Of a stretch of DNA of 64,000 nucleotides, positions 8,516 to 14,789 are shown in pieces. Origin of the DNA: Cryomorphaceae bacterium (GTDB taxonomy: Bacteria; Bacteroidota; Bacteroidia; Flavobacteriales; Schleiferiaceae); assembly GCA_021298655.1 (NCBI GenBank), contig JAJTFK010000016.1, forward strand, positions 1-64,000, read 5' to 3'. Position 1 is the stretch's first letter; each line of letters begins with the position of its first letter. The notes under the pieces were generated by a model. The model was given only the letters and a program-made list of their open reading frames with translations, ran no database searches and had not been told where the DNA came from. Both the position numbers and the translations under genes were made by a program.

Positions 8516-10549
8516 ATGCGCTTAACCTTACGCTCTCTGGCCCTCGCGGCCTTGGTATTGGCCGCAGCCCCGCTCTCGGCCCAGTACTACTACCTTCCCA
8601 GCACCGTGAACGGAAACCCCGGCGGTATCAACACCGACGCGGAATACCCCGTGGGCGGTGGCCTCGCCACCAGCTGGACGGCGATTTCAACGGCTCCGGC
8701 CGCCACGCCGGCTTGGTCGTCGACCCAAACCTTGCCGTTTGGTTTCAACTTCAACGGCAGCGCGGTTACCCAGTACAAGGTGTCGACCTCGGGCGTTTTG
8801 ACGTTTGACGTCACCGCGACCACGCCTCCGGGCTACACCAAGGCGGCCTTGCCCGACGCGAGCATTCCCAACAATTCGGTGTGCATTTGGGGCTTGGCTT
8901 CGGTCGGAACCAACGACCTCATCGTCAACAAGACCTTTGGTACGGCGCCCAACCGCCAGCACTGGGTGATGTTTTCGTCGTACGGCCAAGTGGGCAGCAC
9001 CTGCTGGACCTACTGGGCGATCGTGCTTGAGGAGTCGACCAACAAAATCTACCTTGTTGACCAGCGCAATTCCTGCACCGGCGCCACGCTTTCGCTGGGC
9101 ATTCAGGTCAACAGCACCACGGCGTACTCGGTTGCGGGTTCGCCCAGTGTGGCCATTCAGGCCGGTACCGACGCGACGGCCGCCGACAACAAGTACTACG
9201 AGTTCATTCCGGGTGTTCAGCTTCAGAATAACCTCATCGCCAACTCGGTAGAGGTAGACGACTTCTTGGTGCTGGGCCAGGCTCCGTTCACCGTGAAGGC
9301 CGAGTTCCTGAACGGCGGCAGCAACGCCGTGACCAGCGCGGGCCTCAACTACAGCGTCAACGGCGGAGCCGCCGTGAGCGCCACGGTTTCGACGCTCAAC
9401 GTGGCTTCTGCGGCCACGGCAACGCTCACCCATCCCCAGGCCTGGACGCCCACCGCGGTTGGTACCTACACCCTCAAGTTCTGGACCTCGAACCCCAACG
9501 GTCAAGCCGACAGCGATCCGAGCAACGACACCGCCACCAAGCAAGTGGTGGTGGTCAACAGCATCGCGGTGCGCCGCCCGCTGATCGAAGTGTTCAGTTC
9601 GTCGACCTGTGCGCCCTGTGCCCCGGCCAACACGACCTTCAAAAACCTCATGGACGCCCAAACGGCCGGAGACTACAACTACATCAAGTACCAAATGAGC
9701 TGGCCCGGTACCGGCGACCCCTACTACACGACCGAAGCCGGTGCCAAGCGCCAACTCTACGGCGTGAATTCGGTGCCCAACGCCCAGATTGACGGCGGCT
9801 GGAACGGCCACGCGGGCCAAATCACCCAGCCCATTTTGAACCAGTTCAAGGCGGTTCCGTCGTTTATGAACCTCGCCGGCTACTTCACGGTCGATGCCAC
9901 TGCGAAAAAGGTCGACATGGTCATCAACACGACTCCGCTCGTGAGCACCAGCAAGGCGCTGTCGCTTCAGGTTGCGATTTATGAGAAGTCGACGAGCCAA
10001 AACGTGAAGTCCAACGGCGAGACCGTGTTCTACCACGTGATGAAGAAGATGGTGCCCGACCAAAACGGAACGGCGCTCACCAACCTGACCGACGGCGTGA
10101 TGCAGACCCAGAATTTGTCGTACACCTTCAACGGGGCCTACACGCTGCCGATCAACGCTACCGCCCCGGTGAACCACGCTTCAGCCCACACGGTCGAAGA
10201 CTTCAACGACCTCGGCGTGATGGTGTGGATTCAAGACATGGCGACCAAAGAGATCTACCAGTCGGTGGACTTGACCGCCAGCGGCGTCGGCATGGGCGAG
10301 AACGGACTCCGTTCGGTTCGCCTCTACCCGAACCCGGCTAGCGACTTGGTGCGCGTAGACCTTCGCTCGGTTTCGGGCAACTGCACCTACCGCTTGGTGA
10401 ACACTTTGGGTCAGGTGGTGGCTGCCGGAACCGCTGAGGGCGGATCAGAGCTCGTGCTCCACGTCGGTCAGTGGACCAGCGGACTCTACTTGGTTCAGGT
10501 AGAAGCCGAAGGCTCGCTGCAGACGGTGCCGCTCCAGATCGTTCGCTAA
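8516..10549 (+). CDS. Secreted protein with Omp28-like thiol domain and T9SS sorting domain
   Basis: A 677-aa exported protein. A signal peptide (about 1-22, ending LSAQ) precedes a beta-rich N-terminal half. From about 350 an Omp28-related/thioredoxin-like region contains VFSSSTCAPCAPANTTF, with the CAPC pair at 365-368. The last 75 residues (VRLYPNPASDLVRVDL ... GLYLVQVE) are a type A sorting domain that directs proteins through the type IX secretion system to the cell surface. The gene sits between two terminators as a single transcription unit. A surface thiol or metal-binding role is inferred only from the CxxC motif; the substrate is unknown. Confidence 0.9.
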   Translation: MRLTLRSLALAALVLAAAPLSAQYYYLPSTVNGNPGGINTDAEYPVGGGLATSWTAISTAPAATPAWSSTQTLPFGFNFNGSAVTQYKVSTSGVLTFDVTATTPPGYTKAALPDASIPNNSVCIWGLASVGTNDLIVNKTFGTAPNRQHWVMFSSYGQVGSTCWTYWAIVLEESTNKIYLVDQRNSCTGATLSLGIQVNSTTAYSVAGSPSVAIQAGTDATAADNKYYEFIPGVQLQNNLIANSVEVDDFLVLGQAPFTVKAEFLNGGSNAVTSAGLNYSVNGGAAVSATVSTLNVASAATATLTHPQAWTPTAVGTYTLKFWTSNPNGQADSDPSNDTATKQVVVVNSIAVRRPLIEVFSSSTCAPCAPANTTFKNLMDAQTAGDYNYIKYQMSWPGTGDPYYTTEAGAKRQLYGVNSVPNAQIDGGWNGHAGQITQPILNQFKAVPSFMNLAGYFTVDATAKKVDMVINTTPLVSTSKALSLQVAIYEKSTSQNVKSNGETVFYHVMKKMVPDQNGTALTNLTDGVMQTQNLSYTFNGAYTLPINATAPVNHASAHTVEDFNDLGVMVWIQDMATKEIYQSVDLTASGVGMGENGLRSVRLYPNPASDLVRVDLRSVSGNCTYRLVNTLGQVVAAGTAEGGSELVLHVGQWTSGLYLVQVEAEGSLQTVPLQIVR

Positions 10550-10571
10550 GCGCTTTAACCGATTTAAACGG

Positions 10572-10600
10572 AACCGGCCCCGCGAGGGGCCGGTTTTTTT
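10572..10600 (+). terminator. Rho-independent terminator after the T9SS cargo gene
   Basis: Ten-base-pair stem AACCGGCCCC/GGGGCCGGTT (10572-10581 with 10586-10595), four-base loop GCGA, then a T run to 10600. Confidence 0.93.
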
Positions 10601-10638
10601 ATTCCCGTTTGTCTGAATGTAGTCCCTAACTTGAAGCC

Positions 10639-10791
10639 ATGAAAACAGCTACGACTGAAACGATTGCTGGTCACGAAATCGTGGAGGTTTTGGGCGTCGT
10701 ACGCGGAAGCACCGTGCGCTTTTCCACGTCCATGATTATGCAGGGCGCTTCAGAAATGCTCGCCTTCGCTTGCGGAACACAGAGAAGTTGA
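10639..10791 (+). pseudogene. UPF0145/YbjQ family protein with its centre deleted
   Basis: A 50-codon frame too short to be the normal protein of about 105 aa. Residues 1-27 (TTETIAGHEIVEVLGVVRG...) match the family N-terminus. Residues from 28 (FSTSMIMQGASEMLAF) match the family C-terminus. About 55 central codons, including the AGLRNxxGGE block, are missing. Both flanks carry a Val-Arg pair, so the deletion may have occurred at short homology. The final residues (ACGTQRS) no longer fit the usual GTAV ending. It is the first gene of the decayed island. Confidence 0.7.
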
Positions 10792-10810
10792 ACATCGAGA
10801 CACCTAAATC

Positions 10811-11545
10811 ATGATTTGGATAGCAAAGGCTGTCGTTCAAAAGGGAATTTCTTTTTTGCCCTTTAAAACGCACATTAACCAGTTCTTTCAGCGCCGAGGC
10901 ACCGGTGCCCTCGCCCTCGACGACCAGCACTTTGGTTGGAAGATCGGCCATGCGCAAGATCATTTAGCTTTATGGGATAAGCACCTGTCGGGTATAAATC
11001 GGTCTTCGGCGAATGTACTTGAACTCGGAACGGGGTGGTATCCCATCGTCCCGGTGTACTTCTGGCTTCATGGTGTGATGATCGGACTTCGCACCTTGGT
11101 CGGTGATGCCACATCAGCAATTGCCGGGATGCGCACATCCTATGAGTTCATTTGTTCGAACAATACCCTAGAACACATTCTTGAAGTGCCCTTAGTGGCC
11201 ATTTTGGAGCGTTTTAAGGGGCTACTTTCCGCGGGGGGGGGGAGTTCGCACTTCATCGATCTTTCTGACCATTTTGGCCATTTTGACCGTGGAATTACGG
11301 CGTACAATTTTCTAAAGTTTTCACCCCTTCAGTGGCGTTTAATCGATAACGATATTCAGCCACAAAACCGGCTGCGCTGGCCTCAGTATTTAGAGATTTT
11401 TACCAAATTGGGTTATAACGTGGTAGAAGAAGGGGTTCGTCCTGGCGATGTACAAGAGCTAAAGAAGGTTAAGGTTCATCGTTCGTTTGCCAGAATGTCT
11501 GATTCCGAACTTGCGATCACTCATGGATATATAGTTGCGCGCTAG
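10811..11545 (+). pseudogene. SAM-dependent methyltransferase-like protein with internal deletion
   Basis: A 244-codon frame with the start (FLPFKTHINQFFQ), the SAM motif VLELGTGWYPIVPVYFW and the late blocks (ICSNNTLEHI, SSHFIDLSDHFGHFD, DNDIQPQNRLRW) of methyltransferases found in surface-polysaccharide loci. The segment between the SAM motif and SNNTLEHI is only about 30 residues, roughly 100 fewer than in the intact relatives I recall, so the core fold is incomplete. A tract of ten G (11233-11242) interrupts the frame region and replaces the expected residue after Gly-Gly. Base composition is lower in GC than the neighbours. It is probably non-functional, although the frame is open. Confidence 0.6.
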
Positions 11546-11560
11546 CTACGCGAAAATGCT

Positions 11561-11708
11561 ACGGAAGTAGAGGGGGATTCGCCCCCCCCGGAACTGTTAG
11601 CAAGTGAATTGCGCGATCTGCTCATCGTGTCTCTAAGGTATTAAAAGTATTGGCATTGGATTTTTGGGCGTTTCTAGCAGCCACCTACAATAATATTGAT
11701 GGTTAGTA
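11561..11708 (-). repeat. tRNA-tailed repeat, copy A
   Basis: About 148 bp. Read on the minus strand, it begins with the block AATATTATTGTAGGTGGCTG and ends in a degenerate tRNA T-arm and acceptor end (CGAATCCCCCTCTACTTCC). It is a direct repeat of copy D at 13145-13287, with about four of five bases the same by eye. It abuts the transposase remnant. The T-stem is damaged by a C8 tract at 11582-11589. Confidence 0.75.
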
Positions 11709-11709
11709 G

Positions 11710-11922
11710 ATATATGATGCCGTCAACGTCATGCAGTGGTTTGTGGAGGATTACAACAACCGCCCCCATACGGTCCACAAGATATTTTCGCCCAACGAAG
11801 TGTATGCGGGCACCGACACCTATGATTACCAGTCTGTACTCAAAAAGGGCATGGCTAACCGGCGGATGGTCAATTCACAATGTGCTTGTACCAAGTGCAT
11901 TTGTGGCGACGCAACCTCGTAG
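11710..11922 (+). pseudogene. C-terminal remnant of an IS transposase (rve/DDE type)
   Basis: About 70 codons after an in-frame stop at 11707. VMQWFVEDYNNRPHTVHKI followed by FSPNEVYAG is the typical end of an integrase-core (IS3/IS481-like) transposase. It is followed by a Cys-rich tail (CACTKCICG). The catalytic DDE core is absent. The remnant starts exactly where repeat copy A ends and is followed by inverted copy B, so repeats of opposite orientation flank it. Confidence 0.75.
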
Positions 11923-11985
11923 TGCCTTTCGGGCGGAACCCCATTTATCAGAGCCGTTGAACCACGCTGGGTTCGTCGCAAAACC

Positions 11986-12122
11986 TACAATATCATTGTA
12001 GGTGGCTGCTGGAAATGCCCGAAGTTCCAGCTGACTCGTTACTAGGCTGTTAGTATAGAAGCCTTTTTAGTCTATTGTAGTGATTGTTAACTGTACCGCG
12101 GGTTCGAATCCCGCCCTCACCG
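11986..12122 (+). repeat. tRNA-tailed repeat, copy B (intact tRNA 3' end)
   Basis: Starts with ATTGTAGGTGGCTGCTGGAA, the same block as A and D but in inverse orientation. After about 70 variable bases it ends in a perfect tRNA 3' end: T-stem GCGGG (12098-12102), loop TTCGAAT, stem CCCGC, acceptor strand CCTCACC (12115-12121) and discriminator G. No matching 5' acceptor GGTGAGG or D-arm is found upstream, so this is not a full tRNA gene. Confidence 0.75.
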
Positions 12123-12139
12123 CAGCGGGATGTGCCGGA

Positions 12140-12279
12140 GGTATTACAATGTAATTTAGGTGGCCCCTGGAAGTGCCTGAAGTTAGAACTGATACGTTGA
12201 CAAGCAGTTAATATATGTGATTATCAGTATGTTGTGGTGATGGTTAACTGTACCCCAAGTTCGAATTGCTCCCTCACCG
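12140..12279 (+). repeat. tRNA-tailed repeat, copy C (diverged)
   Basis: Tandem, diverged copy of B: AATTTAGGTGGCCCCTGGAAGTGCC at its start aligns with the conserved block. GGTTAACTGTACC...AGTTCGAATTG...CCTCACCG at its end aligns with the tRNA 3' end of B. The T-stem is no longer paired. Together, B and C fill the otherwise gene-free stretch 11923-12331; 12280-12331 holds only AT-rich sequence with no recognised feature. Confidence 0.65.
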
Positions 12280-12331
12280 ACTCAGTCACAATTTGTCTAC
12301 CCCATTAACATATTTAACTAATCATATAGTA

Positions 12332-12859
12332 TTAATTGATCCTATACTTAATTGTAAGCGCAATTTCTTCATGCAAAATAGTCGAGTAATTCCGGTATGA
12401 ATCATTGTGTAAAAACCATATTGCACCGAATCCAATTCCAATATAAATACTTTTACAAAGCAAGGTTTCAGTATTTAAGAATGTTGTTGGAATCATGAAC
12501 CATCTTACATTACCACCATAATTATAAGATTGAGCTTTATAGGCCATTGTACCACACCGTAAATCAACTTGAAGTCTTTCAAAAATCATAAGATGTGTAT
12601 TCAAATCGGCACCGATTGCAAAGCCTTTCAATGGAATCGCAAAAAGCGGTGGTTGCTCGTCCCATGCCTGATCTAGGAATCGACAGTGAACCATATAACT
12701 CTGTTTGGTCCAAAGTTCCTTTTCAATAAATAAAATGTGATCCCTATTGGGCCCACTTGTCCTCATTTCATAACCAAAATTGACCCACTCACTTTGCGCG
12801 AAGACCACAATTGAATGAATCATAATCGCTATTAAAAAGTGTAACTTACCAATATGCAT
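12332..12859 (-). CDS. Hypothetical exported protein, AT-rich
   Basis: A 175-codon ORF with a plausible signal peptide (HFLIAIMIHSIVVFAQ, about 7-22) and alternating hydrophobic residues compatible with beta strands. I do not recognise a family. Codon use is strikingly AT-rich compared with the roughly 60 % GC of the flanking genome, which indicates recent acquisition. It lies 6 bp downstream of the GH16-like fragment in the same direction and could have been part of the same imported segment. Confidence 0.5.
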   Translation of the reverse strand: MHIGKLHFLIAIMIHSIVVFAQSEWVNFGYEMRTSGPNRDHILFIEKELWTKQSYMVHCRFLDQAWDEQPPLFAIPLKGFAIGADLNTHLMIFERLQVDLRCGTMAYKAQSYNYGGNVRWFMIPTTFLNTETLLCKSIYIGIGFGAIWFLHNDSYRNYSTILHEEIALTIKYRIN

Positions 12860-12865
12860 ATTAAC

Positions 12866-13138
12866 TTACATATTTTGATATACTCTAATGTTGTCTATAA
12901 ACATTGTTGCAGTCTCAAAAGGTTTATCATCACCACATTCACTATTTGCGCTAAATGAATCCATGACGCCATTATTCAGAACTATTCGCATCGTAACGTC
13001 TGGATTATTGTACAAAAGCGGTAAATCAGGAGAACAATAATCTCTGTATAGAATGCCATCATAATAGACTCTAACAAAATCAGAAGTCCAATGAAGAGCA
13101 AAATGAACAAATCGATAAGGCGACGCAAACAATTTCAT
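12866..13138 (-). pseudogene. C-terminal fragment of a GH16/LamG-like domain protein
   Basis: Ninety codons that resemble the last part of a glycoside-hydrolase-16 / concanavalin-like lectin domain. HFALHWTSDFVRVYYDG corresponds to the 'EWTPDxIxFYVDG' strand and MFIDNIRVYQ to the terminal 'VDYVRVYQ' strand. The catalytic ExDxxE region is missing. The frame runs into the tRNA-like end of repeat copy D just upstream, where an in-frame stop appears, so the gene seems to have been cut at its 5' side by that repeat. Strongly AT-rich. Confidence 0.55.
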
Positions 13139-13144
13139 CGGCCT

Positions 13145-13287
13145 CGGAAGAAGAGGGATTCGAACCCCCGGAACTTTTAGTTAGTGAAAAGCGCGATCTG
13201 CTCATCGTATCTCTAAGGTACTAAAAATAACGACATTGGATTTTTGGGCGATTCCAGCAGCCACCTACAATAATATTGGAGGTAAGT
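13145..13287 (-). repeat. tRNA-tailed repeat, copy D
   Basis: Direct repeat of copy A (11561-11708). The best-preserved shared stretches are around 13190-13220 (GCGCGATCTGCTCATCGTnT) and 13235-13278. On the minus strand it ends in a well-formed tRNA T-arm, GGGGG TTCGAAT CCCTC, plus acceptor strand TTCTTCC and discriminator G at the 13145 side. The 13288-13358 stretch between it and the tmRNA terminator shows no feature. Confidence 0.75.
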
Positions 13288-13358
13288 AGCGATTGGATTC
13301 CGTCCTCTTAAGGTTGAAGCCAGTGTCCTACACGGTTCAACAAGCGTGTCCTAATATG

Positions 13359-13384
13359 AAAAAAGCGCCCCTTGCGGGGCGCTT
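13359..13384 (-). terminator. Rho-independent terminator of ssrA
   Basis: On the minus strand, stem AGCGCCCC/GGGGCGCT with a four-base loop GCAA, followed by a run of six T. It lies 18 bp past the tmRNA 3' end. Confidence 0.92.
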
Positions 13385-13401
13385 CGTGCGTTCGAGCATC
13401 T

Positions 13402-13795
13402 TGGTGGAGCTGGTGGGATTTGAACCCACGTCCAAACAAGGAAACCATGCGCTTTCTACATGCTTAGTGGATCATTGGTTTTCGATCGAAGGCCGGGGAG
13501 CCACACCCTACCTTAAACTTAGCCACTACAATTTAAGAAGCCCTCAGTGGCCGGTGGCTTCCGGTTCCCGCATTTACGGCACCCCTTGATCGAACTCCGT
13601 GGGACCGGGATTTCGAGGGATGTCCTGCTTTCACACCTTGTGCGAAACAAGCCAAATCTCCTATCGGATGATTAGGCGGCAAGAGCGTAGTTGTACTCGC
13701 CTGTTGTTGTTCCCTGCATCGATTTACGAGCGACATCAGGATAGCTCGGCATGCTTACACACCGCCTCGGCTTGCTGTCAAAACCGGTCAGCCCC
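13402..13795 (-). ncRNA. ssrA: Transfer-messenger RNA (tmRNA)
   Basis: 394-nt tmRNA. The 5' end GGGGCTGACCGGTTTTGACA pairs with the 3' end ...CAGCTCC-A-CCA to form the acceptor stem; the CCA is encoded at 13404-13402. The 3' end has the T-arm GTGGG TTCAAAT CCCAC. The tag reading frame ends GGC GAG TAC AAC TAC GCT CTT GCC GCC TAA, giving a tag ending GEYNYALAA close to the Bacteroidota GENNYALAA type. The resume codon is not certain; an in-frame GGA ACA ACA ACA precedes the GGC. The first 8 nt overlap the end of plsC. tmRNA with SmpB rescues stalled ribosomes. Confidence 0.97.
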
Positions 13796-14552
13796 GATAA
13801 ACTGCGTGCGCAGGCTGCAAAGGTACGTCGCGCCGCAGGTGCCAGCGCACAAAGTTTTCGAAGCGCCGCATTCCGCGCTCCGGGCAGGTCAATCGCTGTG
13901 GGCGGCTGTAGCGCAGGCTCACCTCAATCTGGGGCTCGCACAGCAGGCTCCAAAGGTGGCTTAAAAGGTGGCGCAGGAATCCGCCCTTGAGGTCGTGAAA
14001 GTAGGTGGCCTTGCGGGTGCCGTAGCGGATTCCGACATAGGTTACCGGAACGCCGGCCTCGGCCGCCGCCTTAAACATGCCAATCCGCACGGTGCTGGGC
14101 AGCACGCCGTCCGTCGTGCGCCCCTCCGGGAACACAAACGCGCTGCGGTTGCTGCGCAGCTTTTCGAGCAGGCAGGGAACAATGCGCTTGCGCGATTCCG
14201 GGCAGCTTCGGTGCACCCAAACGGTTTCCAGTGCTTGGGCCGCCCAACCGATAAAGGGAAACCACTTAAATTCTTTGGCGGCAACAATCGCGGTCGGCCT
14301 GCGGTCGTAGCACAAAAAGATATCGAGGTAGGAGGGATGGTTGCCCAGCAGCAGACTGGGTTCCTCGGGGAGTTCTCCGATTCGGGCGACTTTGAGGTTG
14401 AGTACCCGGTGCATCGCGCCAATCCAGACCAAGAACAGCCGGTGCGCCCGGCGTGGGCCCGCCACCGGGCGAACCAGGGGCAGCGTGAGCGCCAAAACCG
14501 CAAGAAGCCAGCAGGCTGCGGTCAAGCGCCAAATCGCGCGAAGAGAAGACAT
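13788..14552 (-). CDS. 1-acyl-sn-glycerol-3-phosphate acyltransferase family protein
   Basis: PlsC-type acyltransferase of 254 aa at the inner membrane, making phosphatidic acid or acylating a related lipid. An N-terminal hydrophobic helix (about 9-28) is followed by the NHxxxxD motif NHPSYLD (71-77) and FPEGRTT (141-147). The ATG at 14552 (MSSLRAIWRL) is preferred over one at 14600, because the longer form would translate through an inverted repeat and lacks family similarity. The stop codon lies inside the first bases of ssrA, so both are probably read from one transcript. Confidence 0.85.
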   Translation of the reverse strand: MSSLRAIWRLTAACWLLAVLALTLPLVRPVAGPRRAHRLFLVWIGAMHRVLNLKVARIGELPEEPSLLLGNHPSYLDIFLCYDRRPTAIVAAKEFKWFPFIGWAAQALETVWVHRSCPESRKRIVPCLLEKLRSNRSAFVFPEGRTTDGVLPSTVRIGMFKAAAEAGVPVTYVGIRYGTRKATYFHDLKGGFLRHLLSHLWSLLCEPQIEVSLRYSRPQRLTCPERGMRRFENFVRWHLRRDVPLQPAHAVYRG

Positions 14553-14564
14553 TAAGATGCGTTT

Positions 14565-14589
14565 AGGTTGGCCTAATCTAGGCAAACCT
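14565..14589. promoter_or_regulatory. Inverted repeat just upstream of plsC
   Basis: AGGTTTGCCTA and TAGGCCAACCT (minus-strand reading) form 11-bp arms with 10 matches, separated by three bases. It ends 12 bp before the preferred ATG at 14552, a suitable place for an operator or a short leader hairpin. Confidence 0.4.
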
Positions 14590-14734
14590 TTTGATTGCAC
14601 CGTGCAACCTTAACGAATTGTTTATGCAAAAAATGCAAAACCACGACGATTTACACGCTGTCCGCCCTCAGGTGTGCACAACTTTTGGTGTTTTCTAAGC
14701 ACTCGCACTTGGGTATGTAAAGAAAATGATAAAA

Positions 14735-14746
14735 TCTATGTATAGA
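14735..14746. promoter_or_regulatory. Palindrome in the fic promoter
   Basis: TCTATGTATAGA, a perfect 5-bp inverted repeat around GT, lies 4 bp before the TATCTTTG box. A repressor bound here would block the promoter. The Fic protein itself ends in a winged-helix-like domain and could be the regulator (inference). Confidence 0.35.
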
Positions 14747-14750
14747 ATTG

Positions 14751-14758
14751 TATCTTTG
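14751..14758 (+). promoter_or_regulatory. -7 box TATCTTTG of fic
   Basis: Exact TAnnTTTG match, 31 nt before the ATG at 14790, in an AT-rich 190-bp intergenic stretch (14601-14789) that otherwise shows only the adjacent palindrome. Confidence 0.6.
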
Positions 14759-14789
14759 TAAAGGAATTGGAAAAAAATTTACATAGAGT

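Noticed and set aside
10736-10963. 75-codon minus-strand ORF over the start of the methyltransferase
   Set aside because: No recognisable motif; the plus frame holds the homology.
11700-12010. Complete insertion sequence bounded by the inverted copies A and B
   Set aside because: Only about 70 codons of transposase C-terminus are present, and the flanking repeats also occur without it (C, D), so they are not the element's own terminal repeats in any provable way.
12035-12122. Complete tRNA gene ending at 12122
   Set aside because: The T-arm and 3' acceptor strand are perfect, but there is no 5' acceptor GGTGAGG, D-arm or anticodon stem at the right distance.
13293-13589. 98-codon plus-strand ORF containing ELVGFEPTSKQ
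   Set aside because: It is the antisense of the tmRNA 3' end; the peptide is a well-known false translation of the T-arm.
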